A DNA stretch of 64,000 bases from Roseburia_D yibonii (GTDB lineage: Bacteria; Bacillota; Clostridia; Lachnospirales; Lachnospiraceae): assembly GCF_014297335.1 (NCBI RefSeq), contig NZ_JACOQH010000004.1, positions 124,001-188,000 on the forward strand, given 5' to 3'. A model generated the notes under the pieces. It did no database searches. It saw nothing but the letters and a program-made list of their open reading frames with translations, and was not told the origin of the DNA. The position numbers were made by a program, and so were the translations under genes. Shown here one piece after another: positions 1 through 8,575 of the stretch (positions are counted from its first letter, which is position 1; every line of letters begins with the position of its first letter).

Positions 1-530
1 TGCTCGGAAACATCCGCCATGATGATACTCCAGATCTGTCTGCGCATGACCGGATCGAGTCCGTCTACCGGCTCATCCAGGATCAGGATCTCCGGTCTGC
101 AGCAGATCGCAAGCCAGAACGCCACCTGCTTTTGCATACCTTTGGAGAGTCTTCGGATGCTCCGCTTGGTATCGATGTTCGGGAAGAATTTCCGCATCTT
201 CTCAAACAGTTTTTCGTCAAATTTCGGATAAATTCCCTGATAAAACCGCTTCATCTCCATGGTGTCCGCCTGCATGAAATAAAACAGTTCATCCGGTATG
301 TACGCAAATTTTTCTTTTACCGCAGGATTTTCAAAAACCGGCATTCCATCGATCAGAACCGTTCCCGCATCCTGCTTGTATACGCCTGTGATATGGCGGA
401 TGATCGTTGATTTTCCCGCGCCGTTCGGGCCGACTAACCCGTAGATATCTCCCTTTCCAACGTGGAGTGTTGTACCGTCAAGCGCCCGGAATCCGTCAAA
501 CTCCTTGACCACATTTGAAACTTCTATCAT
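1..530 (-). CDS. ABC transporter ATP-binding protein (C-terminus off the window)
   Basis: The gene runs off the left edge; about 176 residues are visible. They contain a Walker A (GPNGAGKST, about residues 34-42), a signature-like RLSKGMQKQ and a Walker B followed by the D-loop (ILILDEPVDGLD). This is the ATPase subunit of an ABC exporter that would work with a separate membrane subunit. The start ATG overlaps the TGA of the upstream YtrA-type regulator gene (ATGA), so the two are translationally coupled. Regulator plus ATPase plus permease is the usual layout of Firmicutes Ytr/Bcr-like stress exporters. The substrate cannot be told from the sequence. Confidence 0.93.
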   Translation of the reverse strand, partial: MIEVSNVVKEFDGFRALDGTTLHVGKGDIYGLVGPNGAGKSTIIRHITGVYKQDAGTVLIDGMPVFENPAVKEKFAYIPDELFYFMQADTMEMKRFYQGIYPKFDEKLFEKMRKFFPNIDTKRSIRRLSKGMQKQVAFWLAICCRPEILILDEPVDGLDPVMRRQIWSIIMADVSE

Positions 531-901
531 TCTCTCTTTCCCCCTTCTCCAAGATCCGTAATCCGCTCTGTCAGCGCTTCCGGTTTTACAGATAAATAGA
601 GCAGCTCTGATGTCACACTGTCAAACTGCAAAAACAGTTCTTCCTTGCGGATCTCAACCACATCATCCTGTCCCGCCGCAAATGTGCCTTTTCCGGAAAC
701 GGTATAGATATACCCCTCACTTTCCAGCTCCTTATACGCACGCTGTATCGTATTCGGGTTGATCGCCAGACTTGCCGCAAGCTCCCGGACAGAGGGAAGT
801 TTCTCCCCGGTCTCGATCGCTTTTGAAACCAGCAGATGCTTCAGTCCATCTTTGATCTGTTCATAAATCGGTTTTGCATCACGATAATTTAACTGAATCA
901 A
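527..901 (-). CDS. GntR-family transcriptional regulator, YtrA subfamily
   Basis: A 124-residue protein with an N-terminal GntR winged helix (residues 8-75, including the PSVRELAASLAINPNTIQRAY recognition region) and only a short C-terminal tail. The size is typical of the YtrA subfamily, which lacks a large effector domain. Translation starts at TTG, 901-899, with an AGGAGG-like Shine-Dalgarno about 10 nt upstream. It is the first gene of an operon with the ABC ATPase gene and probably represses its own operon. A palindrome lies just downstream of the predicted -10 element and could be its operator. Confidence 0.9.
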   Translation of the reverse strand: MIQLNYRDAKPIYEQIKDGLKHLLVSKAIETGEKLPSVRELAASLAINPNTIQRAYKELESEGYIYTVSGKGTFAAGQDDVVEIRKEELFLQFDSVTSELLYLSVKPEALTERITDLGEGGKRE

Positions 902-974
902 ATCCGTCTCTCCTCCTGTTATTTATTATACAGCCCCTTTTTGCTCTGACTGTACTATCTGTATCGATACGCTT

Positions 975-1003
975 AATATAGCATGACGGGGCTTTCGATA
1001 CAA
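975..1003 (-). promoter_or_regulatory. Predicted sigma-A promoter of the YtrA/ABC operon with adjacent palindrome
   Basis: On the minus strand, TTGTAT (-35) and TATATT (-10) are separated by 17 nt. Immediately downstream, at 961-970, is the perfect palindrome GTATCGATAC, near the expected transcription start, a good position for an autorepressor operator. That it binds YtrA is inferred from position only. Confidence 0.6.
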
Positions 1004-1054
1004 TAAAGATAAACAGAGGATTTCTTTAAGAATTTATGAATATGCCGCGCCCTG

Positions 1055-1915
1055 TTATGGACGCAGCATCAAGAACGCGCCGAGATTGCCGCGCTTTCCG
1101 TGGCTTGCACGGTGTGAGAAAAGATACCTGTCATTGCAGCAGGTACACAGATTTGTCGTTGCGATATGTTCCGGTCTGACACCGGCATCTGACAGGATAA
1201 GTTCATTTGCCCGCCAGAGATCCAACTGATATTTGCCGTTTCCTTTATCTCTTAAGATTTCTTTTTCTCTGCCCGGAAACGCAGCGCAAAACGCGTCCGC
1301 AACATCCGCGCTCACTTCATAGCAGTCCACACAGATTGATGGTCCGATCGCGCAGATCAGATCCTCCGGTCTTGTTCCATACGCGTCTTTTAACGCCTGT
1401 ACTGTTTTTTCTCCCATGCGTTTTACGGTTCCCCTCCATCCGGAGTGTGAAAGCCCGATTGCGCGATGAACGGGATCTACGAAATATAAAGGCACACAGT
1501 CCGCAAAAAAAGCACAGAGCACAAGTCCCGCTTCGTCCGTAATGATTCCGTCCACATCCCGGTAATCGCGTTCGCGCAGTAACCCCTTTCCCGCATCCGC
1601 GCCGGTCACTTTCCGCACACAGGTCGTATGGGTCTGATCCGTAAACACCATTTTTTCAAAAGGGACGCCCATTGCCTCCGCGATCCGGTGGAAATTCGTT
1701 TCTACTGCCTCTCTGTCGTCTCCTCTTGTAAAGCTTAGGTTCATGCTTGAAAAGATGCCCTCGCTCACACCGCCCATCCGGGTGGAAAAGCAGTGCTCTA
1801 CCATTCCGGTCTTTTCAAGCAGCGGATATTTAAGCAGCGGAACCTCAGAGCCGTCCGCGGCATGGCATTTTTCCAGATATAAACTGTCTGTATCATTTTT
1901 TCGTTTTAATTCCAT
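1055..1915 (-). CDS. pgeF: Peptidoglycan editing factor PgeF (laccase-domain / YfiH family)
   Basis: A 286-residue member of the multicopper-polyphenol-oxidase-like YfiH family; E. coli PgeF removes misincorporated amino acids from peptidoglycan precursors. The three metal-ligand segments are present: DQTHT, FADCVP and SHSGWRG, with IGPSICVDCYEV following. The frame stays open 17 codons further upstream, overlapping yraN. The internal ATG at 1915 is preferred because GGAG sits 6 nt before it. It is the last gene of the rplS-rnhB-yraN run. Family assignment is strong; activity in Clostridia is by homology. Confidence 0.9.
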   Translation of the reverse strand: MELKRKNDTDSLYLEKCHAADGSEVPLLKYPLLEKTGMVEHCFSTRMGGVSEGIFSSMNLSFTRGDDREAVETNFHRIAEAMGVPFEKMVFTDQTHTTCVRKVTGADAGKGLLRERDYRDVDGIITDEAGLVLCAFFADCVPLYFVDPVHRAIGLSHSGWRGTVKRMGEKTVQALKDAYGTRPEDLICAIGPSICVDCYEVSADVADAFCAAFPGREKEILRDKGNGKYQLDLWRANELILSDAGVRPEHIATTNLCTCCNDRYLFSHRASHGKRGNLGAFLMLRP

Positions 1916-1934
1916 AATAAACTCCTGATCTGAA

Positions 1935-2291
1935 TCATCTCTGATATTCGAACGCGTTTTTTTCATGCCGCACCGTACCGTCTCCGTAGATCGCGATCAC
2001 ATCAAAACGGCACGAAATATCCTCCGTGATCCCATGCGTCATACAGTAATAAGCTGCGGTCTGACAGATCCGTTTCTGTTTTCTTTTGTCTACCGCCTCC
2101 AGTGGATCTCCGTAGCCGTTCGTGCTGCGGTATTTCACCTCGACAACAATGAGTTCTCCCTCTTTGTCCGCCAGAATGTCGATCTCCCCGAAACGGCTTT
2201 TATAATTCTGTTCAAGGATCTGATATCCTTCTTTCCTTAAATACTGCGCCGCCTGTTCTTCGTATTCCGCGCCGGTTTTTCTCGTATTCAT
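1935..2291 (-). CDS. yraN: YraN family (UPF0102) endonuclease-like protein
   Basis: A 118-residue protein with the YraN core: an N-terminal helix region (GAEYEEQAAQYL), then GEIDILADKEG and VVEVKYR, forming a PD-(D/E)XK-type nuclease centre. Upstream in-frame codons would run into the FlhB-like gene. The ATG at 2291 starts 1 nt after that gene's TAG, which implies coupling. yraN neighbours rnhB in many Firmicutes. The cellular role is poorly known. Confidence 0.88.
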   Translation of the reverse strand: MNTRKTGAEYEEQAAQYLRKEGYQILEQNYKSRFGEIDILADKEGELIVVEVKYRSTNGYGDPLEAVDKRKQKRICQTAAYYCMTHGITEDISCRFDVIAIYGDGTVRHEKNAFEYQR

Positions 2292-2292
2292 G

Positions 2293-2586
2293 CTATTTTT
2301 TGATTGCCTCCACTTTTCCGCGCAGACGATCCATGTCATCCACAAATACCAGGATCTGCGCCACCACATCATAAAGCTCCGGCGGGATCATATCTCCGAT
2401 ATCCAGCCTTGATAAGGTGGATGCCAGTTTGTCATCCTCGTAAAGCGGGACTTCATTCTCTTTCGCGGTTTCAATGATCCGCTCCGCGACCTCGCCTTTT
2501 CCGGTCGCAAGTATCTTAGGTGCGCGCTCTCCCGGCGTATACGCAACCGCTACCGCTGTTTTTTCTTTCTTTTTTCTATCCAACAT
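2293..2586 (-). CDS. FlhB-like cytoplasmic-domain protein (YlqH/FlhX type)
   Basis: A 97-residue soluble protein resembling the cytoplasmic domain of FlhB/EscU export-switch proteins without the membrane part (AVAVAYTPGERAPKILATGKG, then VPLYEDDKLASTL and IPPELYDVVAQIL). The NPTH self-cleavage motif of FlhB is replaced by YTPG, so autocleavage is not expected. B. subtilis has the equivalent ylqH after ylqG in the same rnhB cluster. It follows the FliK-like gene by 3 nt, an operon pair resembling a flagellar hook-length/export-switch pair. Confidence 0.85.
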   Translation of the reverse strand: MLDRKKKEKTAVAVAYTPGERAPKILATGKGEVAERIIETAKENEVPLYEDDKLASTLSRLDIGDMIPPELYDVVAQILVFVDDMDRLRGKVEAIKK

Positions 2587-2589
2587 ATC

Positions 2590-4383
2590 TTATGCCCTCA
2601 TATCAAAAGAATACCGGTGTACCATTCCGCCCGCCGGCTTGTCCCGCTTTAGGAAATCATCCACAAGATCCACTTTCTTTTCTTCATTTTCCACATCGAT
2701 CCTGCACTGATATCCCAGTTTTTCCAGCTGCTGCTGCAAGAGCGGCACATGCGCCTCCACCACCTGATAGGATGCCTCATCCGACAGATAAAATCTGGTT
2801 CCCACATTTTTTCCATGCATCTTTACCGAGACATCGGTGGAACCGAGATGTTCCATATCAAGATGCAAAAATGCGCTGAGCTCTCCGTCCTTTTCCGCAA
2901 GCTTCCTTTTATTGGTGTATACATACAGATCTCCCTTTGCATTCTGATGCGCCATCTTAAGCGGGATCTGCATATAAGTATAGGTCTGGTTTAAGACATT
3001 CATGAAATTGATGTTATTTGAAAGATCCGATGCCGCCTGCGCGGTCTGTGTGTTTCCGCCCGCTTCCGCAAGGATCTGCGAAAGCTGTCCCATCTGCCGA
3101 TCCACCCGCGCGTAAAATTCGTTCATTTTCCCGGAATCTCTGATATCCTGCGGCTTTAAGAGCCACTCTTCCTCGAGGGCACTGCGGAGCACCTGCTGGT
3201 AAGACTTTCCAGCAAACAGTTTTCGCACCACATGTTCCCTGCCGTCTCCGCCATCCGCAAGCAGCCCGCTCAATTCTGCCAAAAACTGCTTTGGCGTAAG
3301 TTTGGAAATGTCTGTATCTTTGCCCGAAAGTTCTGCGTATACCGACTTTAAGTCCTCTAACTGCGCCGGATCCAAGACCGCCGCCAGTCTTGCCGGCATG
3401 CCAGCTTCCGCGCCACCAGGCTGTGACGTCTGTGCGGCCGTCCCGGTCTCTGCAATCGTTTCTGCTGCCTGTGCGGTCTGCGCTGTTCCATTCTCTGCTG
3501 CTGCTTCCGTGGTCTGAGCTGCTCCGCTTTCTGTTACCGTCTCCGCCGCTTTTGCAGTCTGTGACGCTCCATTCTCTGCACCTGCTTCCGTAGTCTGCGC
3601 TGTTCCGGTCTTCGCCTCTCCTGCCACCAGTTCCACCTGCGGCGTCTGTGACGCTTCCTGTCCCTTTACCGTCACACTGCCCGCGGTCTCTGTATCCGCG
3701 AGCATTGCCGTGATCTCTTTATGAAACGCGATCGCATCGGAAACCGACATTGTTTCGTTCCCCGCCATCTCCGGCAGTGTCTCGAACAGTGTGTTCAGCT
3801 CCTTCATCATCGCATTCTGGTCTGTCTTATAATTTTCAAATGCAGCCGCGTTTTCCTCTGTGACCGGAAGCCCGAGTTTGGTCATCTCAACCAGCGTTGC
3901 CGGCGCAACATTCGGGTGGCTTCCCGACAGGCGCACCATTGCCATCAGGCTGCTCTTGTCGATCGGCATCTGCTCCTGCATCATCGTATTGACCAACGTC
4001 AGGTTTTTATCATTCACATTGAGCCCCGCAGCATCGAGTGCCTTTAATAAGGTAGGATTTCCCTCCGGTCCGGTCTGGAACGGACGGATCTCAATCTGCA
4101 TGCCGTTGTTGGATTTCACCTGAAAGAACATGGATTCCCCGACGTTTAATGAAACACCGGCGGAAAGCCGCGCTGACACGTTTCGCCCGTCGCTTAACCC
4201 GAGCAACACTTCTCCGTTTTCCATCTCATTGACGGTCGCCTCAAAAACGCTCCCTGCCGGCAGCATGCGCATTGCCTGTGCCAGTGTCGGATTCGTGCCT
4301 GATACGCCGGTCGCATTTCCGGTTCCCTGTGAATTTACCGCTGTATTTCGATCATATTGTCCAAAAAGATCCGATATCTGCAT
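2590..4383 (-). CDS. Large FliK/YlqG-like protein with C-terminal Flg_hook-type domain
   Basis: About 597 residues. The middle (about 245-325) is low-complexity Ala/Thr/Gln/Glu sequence with repeated TAQTTEA/AETVTE/AENG units. The C-terminal 130 residues resemble the FliK hook-length-control C domain (STDVSVKMHGKNVGTRFYL followed by a two-helix QQQLEKLG segment). The B. subtilis neighbour ylqG holds the same place. The start at 4383 is chosen over an ATG 6 nt upstream because AAGGA lies 9 nt before it. The link to flagella is by domain similarity; no flagellar operon is in the window. Confidence 0.7.
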   Translation of the reverse strand: MQISDLFGQYDRNTAVNSQGTGNATGVSGTNPTLAQAMRMLPAGSVFEATVNEMENGEVLLGLSDGRNVSARLSAGVSLNVGESMFFQVKSNNGMQIEIRPFQTGPEGNPTLLKALDAAGLNVNDKNLTLVNTMMQEQMPIDKSSLMAMVRLSGSHPNVAPATLVEMTKLGLPVTEENAAAFENYKTDQNAMMKELNTLFETLPEMAGNETMSVSDAIAFHKEITAMLADTETAGSVTVKGQEASQTPQVELVAGEAKTGTAQTTEAGAENGASQTAKAAETVTESGAAQTTEAAAENGTAQTAQAAETIAETGTAAQTSQPGGAEAGMPARLAAVLDPAQLEDLKSVYAELSGKDTDISKLTPKQFLAELSGLLADGGDGREHVVRKLFAGKSYQQVLRSALEEEWLLKPQDIRDSGKMNEFYARVDRQMGQLSQILAEAGGNTQTAQAASDLSNNINFMNVLNQTYTYMQIPLKMAHQNAKGDLYVYTNKRKLAEKDGELSAFLHLDMEHLGSTDVSVKMHGKNVGTRFYLSDEASYQVVEAHVPLLQQQLEKLGYQCRIDVENEEKKVDLVDDFLKRDKPAGGMVHRYSFDMRA

Positions 4384-4395
4384 AAACATCCATCC

Positions 4396-5154
4396 TTAAA
4401 CAAAATTTTTGATAAAAGACGCGCGGTGAATCGGTGTCGGCCCGTATTTTTTAAGTGCCGCAATGTGCTCCGCCGAACCATAACCCTTATTCGAAGCAAA
4501 ATCATACTCCGGCATGATCCTGTCATACTCCACCATCAGGCGATCCCTGGTCACTTTTGCCACAATACTTGCCGCCCCGATCGAAATGCTCTTCGCATCT
4601 CCCTTAATGATTGGCACCTGTTTTATGTCAACCTGTGGGATCGTAACCGCATCGTTTAATAATATATCGGGTTTTACCGCAAGATTCCTTATAGCTTCCC
4701 GCATTGCTTCGTAAGTCGCCTGCAGAATATTGATCTCATCGATCCTGGCAGGGCCTACCATACCGATTCCGACCGCGACCGCTTTTTCCATGATCTCATC
4801 ATAGAGCATTTCACGCTTTTTTGCGCTCAGTTTTTTGGAATCGTTGATATACAAAATATCGCAGTCTTCCGGCAGGATCACCGCTCCCGCCACGACCGGT
4901 CCCGCAAGCGGGCCTCTGCCGACTTCATCGATCCCGCAGATATATCCGTAACCGGCATATTCTTTCTCATATTTTTTCAGCGCTTCGATCCTTGCTTTTT
5001 CCTGTTCCAGCTTTTCGATACGCTTTTTTGCCTGCGCGATCAGCGTCTGCACGCCGCTTCTTTCATCCAGACTGTACTTTTCTATAAAATCAGGCAACAG
5101 ATTATCCTCTGCTGCCTTTAATTCTTCCCTGATCTCTCCGATTTTCTTTTCCAT
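4396..5154 (-). CDS. rnhB: Ribonuclease HII
   Basis: A 252-residue protein that cuts RNA in RNA/DNA hybrids and removes misincorporated ribonucleotides. The catalytic DEDD set is visible in GIDEVGRGPLAGPVVAGAV (about residues 75-93), NDSKKLSAKKRE, and the LLNDAVTIP and SIVAKVTRD segments. The first 70 residues are a charged helical extension typical of Firmicutes RNase HII. It lies between rbgA and the FliK-like gene, as in B. subtilis. Confidence 0.96.
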   Translation of the reverse strand: MEKKIGEIREELKAAEDNLLPDFIEKYSLDERSGVQTLIAQAKKRIEKLEQEKARIEALKKYEKEYAGYGYICGIDEVGRGPLAGPVVAGAVILPEDCDILYINDSKKLSAKKREMLYDEIMEKAVAVGIGMVGPARIDEINILQATYEAMREAIRNLAVKPDILLNDAVTIPQVDIKQVPIIKGDAKSISIGAASIVAKVTRDRLMVEYDRIMPEYDFASNKGYGSAEHIAALKKYGPTPIHRASFIKNFV

Positions 5155-5172
5155 GCTGTTCCTCTTTTGTCT

Positions 5173-6039
5173 TTATGCATCCTGCTCCGGGCTCTCTAAC
5201 GTCAATGCGCCCAGCTGTCCGCTTCTGAATTCATCGATCACGAGTGCCGCCGCCTTGCTGTAGTCATACTCATTGCCCTTTTTTATGCATTTGCGGTTGA
5301 CCGCGATCTCCTCTAACACCTTCGCTGCCGCGTTTTCGCCCTCTGCGGCTTCTTCCGCCACTCCGTAGCGGGCATGCAAAACGCCCGGATACTCCTCTAA
5401 CATATACTCAATAAACAGCATTGCCAGCTCATCAATGTTTAGGATCTCATCCTTGATCGAGCCGATCCACGCCAGCCGCATTCCGACCTTCTGATCCTCA
5501 AATTTCGGCCAGAGAATACCCGGCGTGTCAAGAAGCTCCACGTTTTTATTGAGCCGGATCCACTGTTTTCCTCTCGTAACACCCGGTTTGTTTCCGGTCT
5601 TGGTACACGCTTTTCCCGCAAAGGTATTGATAAAAGTCGATTTTCCGACATTCGGGATCCCAACGACCATCGCACGCACCGGACGGTTCAAGATCCCGCG
5701 CTTGCGGTCTCTCTCCGTCTTTTCCCTACATGCCTCCGCGATCACGTTCTGAACCGATTTCATCCCGTTCTTTTTTCTGGAATCCAGTTTTACCGCATAA
5801 AAGCCTCTGCCTTTAAAATAATCCATCCACTGCTCGGTCTTCTTATCATCCGCAAGATCCGCCTTATTCATCAGGATCAGACGCGCCTTGTTCTTTCCTA
5901 GCTCATCAATGTCCGGATTGCGGCTGCTCATCGGTATTCTGGCATCGACCAGCTCAATGACCAGATCGACCAGCTTCATATCCTCCTGCATCATCCGCTT
6001 TGCCTTGGTCATATGACCCGGATACCACTGAAACTGCAT
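5173..6039 (-). CDS. rbgA: Ribosome biogenesis GTPase RbgA (YlqF)
   Basis: A 288-residue circularly permuted GTPase needed for late 50S subunit assembly. Motif order is permuted: G4 NKADLAD (about 57-63), then G1 GIPNVGKSTFIN (about 127-138), then G3 DTPGILWP. The N-terminal QWYPGHMTKA is diagnostic of YlqF. It lies between lepB and rnhB, the conserved Firmicutes order, with a 16-nt gap to lepB. Confidence 0.96.
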   Translation of the reverse strand: MQFQWYPGHMTKAKRMMQEDMKLVDLVIELVDARIPMSSRNPDIDELGKNKARLILMNKADLADDKKTEQWMDYFKGRGFYAVKLDSRKKNGMKSVQNVIAEACREKTERDRKRGILNRPVRAMVVGIPNVGKSTFINTFAGKACTKTGNKPGVTRGKQWIRLNKNVELLDTPGILWPKFEDQKVGMRLAWIGSIKDEILNIDELAMLFIEYMLEEYPGVLHARYGVAEEAAEGENAAAKVLEEIAVNRKCIKKGNEYDYSKAAALVIDEFRSGQLGALTLESPEQDA

Positions 6040-6055
6040 ACTTCATCCTCCTGTT

Positions 6056-6643
6056 TTACTTTATAAATCCAAACCGGTCTCCCGTGGATATCACAAACCA
6101 CGCTTTTCCGATAATATATTCCCGTTTGATATTTCCGATATTCGCATACCGGCTGTCCTCACTGTTATTGCGGTTATCCCCGAGCACAAAATATTCATCA
6201 TCGCCCAGCGTAACTGCATCCGCCGCAAGCCCCGCGTCTTCGATCGATGCGACATCGACCTTTTCCGTAAACTCTGTTCCGTTTACATAGATCCTTCCAT
6301 TCTTAATCTGTACGGTATCTCCCGGAACGCCGATCACACGCTTCACATAATAATGTGATTTTTCATTTCCGTTTGGGAGAAATACGATGACATCATTTGC
6401 CTTTGGCCCGATCACCTTATACATAAAACGGTTGACCAGGATCTGATCCCCGTTTTCGAGCGTCTCCGACATAGACTGCCCCACCACGCTGGTACGCATT
6501 CCGATAAAATACACCAGCACAAACGCCATCATAAGCACAATGGCAATCTCAATGATCCAGGAAAAAATCTCTTTTAACAGCGGGAAATTCACATCTTTCT
6601 TCCTGCGGTTAAAATCCAGTCCTGTCCTTCTGTATCTTCTCAT
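6056..6643 (-). CDS. lepB: Signal peptidase I
   Basis: A 195-residue membrane serine protease that removes signal peptides outside the membrane. One N-terminal membrane helix (about 29-50, IIEIAIVLMMAFVLVYFIG) is followed by the catalytic Ser in GQSMSETL, the catalytic Lys in YYVKRVIGVPGD and the closing box LGDNRNNSEDSR. The start at 6643 has GAGG 8 nt upstream; the 11 codons further upstream lie in a terminator-like hairpin. No promoter is evident between that hairpin and the ATG. Confidence 0.95.
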   Translation of the reverse strand: MRRYRRTGLDFNRRKKDVNFPLLKEIFSWIIEIAIVLMMAFVLVYFIGMRTSVVGQSMSETLENGDQILVNRFMYKVIGPKANDVIVFLPNGNEKSHYYVKRVIGVPGDTVQIKNGRIYVNGTEFTEKVDVASIEDAGLAADAVTLGDDEYFVLGDNRNNSEDSRYANIGNIKREYIIGKAWFVISTGDRFGFIK

Positions 6644-6659
6644 GCCGCTTTCCTCATAA

Positions 6660-6700
6660 AACAATAAGAGGAACAATTCACACTTTGAAATTGTCCCTCT
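6660..6700 (-). terminator. Terminator or attenuator between rplS and lepB
   Basis: Minus-strand transcript: AGAGGGACAATT pairs with AATTGTTCCTCT (12 bp with one G-U, loop about 10 nt), followed by TATTGTTTT. It sits about 10 nt after the rplS stop and 17-24 nt before the lepB start. lepB is therefore probably expressed by read-through or through partial termination. Confidence 0.7.
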
Positions 6701-6710
6701 CTCGCATTTC

Positions 6711-7064
6711 TTATTTTACTAATTCTTTTACTTTCGCTTTCTTACCGATACGTCCGCGTAAGTAATTCAGTTTCGCACGTCTTACTTTACCATGTCTTAC
6801 AACTTCGACTTTCTCAACATGCGGAGAATGTAACGGCCAGGTCTTTTCTACGCCGACACCGTTTGAAAACTTTCTTACAGTAAAAGTCTCGCGGTTGCTT
6901 CCGCCCTGTCTCTTTAATACAGTTCCTTCAAAAACCTGAATTCTTTCACGGTTTCCTTCTTTGATCTTAGCGAATACCTTAACAGTATCACCAACACGGA
7001 ATTCCGGTACTTCAGCTTTTAACTGTTCTGCTTCAATGCTCTTAATAATTTCACTTGCGTTCAT
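6711..7064 (-). CDS. rplS: 50S ribosomal protein L19
   Basis: A 117-residue ribosomal protein with characteristic stretches FRVGDTVKVFAKIKEGNRERIQ and YLRGRIGKKAKVKEL at the C-terminus. A strong Shine-Dalgarno (AGGAGGTCACAAA) precedes the ATG. It is separated from trmD by the PPTase gene, unlike the direct trmD-rplS neighbourhood in B. subtilis. Confidence 0.98.
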   Translation of the reverse strand: MNASEIIKSIEAEQLKAEVPEFRVGDTVKVFAKIKEGNRERIQVFEGTVLKRQGGSNRETFTVRKFSNGVGVEKTWPLHSPHVEKVEVVRHGKVRRAKLNYLRGRIGKKAKVKELVK

Positions 7065-7158
7065 TTTGTGACCTCCTGATTCTTTTGATGTTCTTAATAC
7101 AATTTGTAACAGAGGACCATCGCGTTTATTTCACAACTATCCAATCTTACCATACTAT

Positions 7159-7854
7159 TTACAGCTTGGCAAGACTTTTCTCACTAATTTTTTGCCATGC
7201 GATCTGTTCCGGGAAATCCGCTTCCCCCGCGCAGACCGTGATCCTGCAGTCTGCCCTCTCATACTCTTTAAAAAAGACCTCTGTGTCCCGCTTATGCGCC
7301 GGCAGATCCTCCGGTTCAAGCACCAGAAACTGATCGAGACGCATGGTCAGGCCATCGCCGTTCCTTTTCGCAAAGCTTTCCTTTCTCGTCCAGAGCCTGC
7401 AAAAGGCTTCCGCTTTCTTTGGCTGTGCCTCCAGCCATGCAGATTCTTCCGGCGCAAAGAAGCGTTTCGCGAGCTGTAACGCCTTCACATCCTCACGCAC
7501 GCACTCTACGTCGATCCCGACCGCGCCTCCTGTGCTGTATGCGCACACCACATAGCCGCCGGAATGGGAAAGGTTCACATCCACCCTTGTCCCATCGGAA
7601 AGATAAAGCAGGCGCTTCCCGTGCGCTCCCGTCTGAAAACGCGCAGTGCGCTCTGTCATGCCATGTTTTCGCAGCACCTGATCGAGCAGCCAGCCTGCGG
7701 CTATGCTCTGCCGCCTTGCATCTTCTTTTTTGCACCTGCGGATCTTTTCCAGCCGGTAATCCGAAAACAGTCCCACATAATTCTGCTCCTGAAAGAGCAT
7801 CTCCCATGCCGGGGAATCCTGCGCGTTCCCGTCAAGCCCATAGACTTCGATCAT
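7159..7854 (-). CDS. Sfp-type 4'-phosphopantetheinyl transferase
   Basis: A 231-residue protein with the Sfp signatures VDVNLSHSGG, GIDVECVRED and FCRLWTRKESFAKRNGDG (Mg-binding Asp/Glu and the WxxKE(S/A) box). It transfers phosphopantetheine from CoA to carrier proteins. The ATG at 7854 overlaps the trmD stop (ATGA), so it is coupled to trmD. The 51 upstream codons in the same frame lie inside trmD and are not part of it. An acpP gene is 11 kb away; whether this enzyme or AcpS modifies it cannot be told. Confidence 0.88.
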   Translation of the reverse strand: MIEVYGLDGNAQDSPAWEMLFQEQNYVGLFSDYRLEKIRRCKKEDARRQSIAAGWLLDQVLRKHGMTERTARFQTGAHGKRLLYLSDGTRVDVNLSHSGGYVVCAYSTGGAVGIDVECVREDVKALQLAKRFFAPEESAWLEAQPKKAEAFCRLWTRKESFAKRNGDGLTMRLDQFLVLEPEDLPAHKRDTEVFFKEYERADCRITVCAGEADFPEQIAWQKISEKSLAKL

Positions 7855-8564
7855 AAATTCTTTCGCTCTTTCTCGGAAAGCTCCGCCCACTTTAGCAGAT
7901 CCGGTCTGCGCTCCTTGGTGCGTAAAATCGACTGTTCCCTGCGCCACGCATCCACTTTCGCGTGATCGCCGGATAAAAGGATCGGCGGGACTTTTTTCCC
8001 GTGCCACTCCTCCGGTCTGGAATACTGCGGATACTCGAGCAGACTGCCCTCAAAGGATTCCGTACTGCCGGATTCCTGATTGCTCAGCACGCCCGGCACC
8101 ATGCGGGAGATCGCGTCCACCATGACCATCGCCGGAAGCTCGCCGCCGGTCAGCACATAATCTCCGATCGAGACATAATCCGTCACGATCTCCTCAAGCA
8201 CACGCTCATCAATGCCCTCGTAATGTCCGCAGAGCAGGATCAGATCTTCCTCTTTTGCGTATTCCTTTGCCATTCCCTGATGGAACGTCGGTCCCTGCGG
8301 GGTCAGATAAACCGTCCGCGGACGATAGCCGATCTTCGTAACGATCGCCTGCCACGCGTCATAGATCGGCTGCGCCTGCATGACCATACCCGCTCCGCCG
8401 CCATATGGATAATCGTCCACTTTCTTGTGGCGGTCAAGCGTATAATCTCTGATATTGACCGCTTCGATGGATAAAATACCCTTTTCCACCGCGCGTCCGA
8501 TGATGCTTGTGTTCAGTCCCTGCTCCACCATGTCCGGAAACAGGGTCAGTATATGAAATCTCAT
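7851..8564 (-). CDS. trmD: tRNA (guanine-N1-)-methyltransferase TrmD
   Basis: A 237-residue SPOUT methyltransferase making m1G37 in tRNA. The trefoil-knot SAM site is clear: LLCGHYEGIDERV and SIGDYVLTGGELPAMVM. The N-terminal MRFHILTLFPDMV is typical. Gap to rimM is about 11 nt. Order rimM-trmD is universal in Firmicutes. Confidence 0.97.
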   Translation of the reverse strand: MRFHILTLFPDMVEQGLNTSIIGRAVEKGILSIEAVNIRDYTLDRHKKVDDYPYGGGAGMVMQAQPIYDAWQAIVTKIGYRPRTVYLTPQGPTFHQGMAKEYAKEEDLILLCGHYEGIDERVLEEIVTDYVSIGDYVLTGGELPAMVMVDAISRMVPGVLSNQESGSTESFEGSLLEYPQYSRPEEWHGKKVPPILLSGDHAKVDAWRREQSILRTKERRPDLLKWAELSEKERKNL

Positions 8565-8575
8565 AATAACCTCTT

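Noticed and set aside
7855..8007. 51-codon upstream extension of the PPTase frame
   Set aside because: Lies wholly within trmD; ATGA coupling at 7851-7854 gives a family-typical start.
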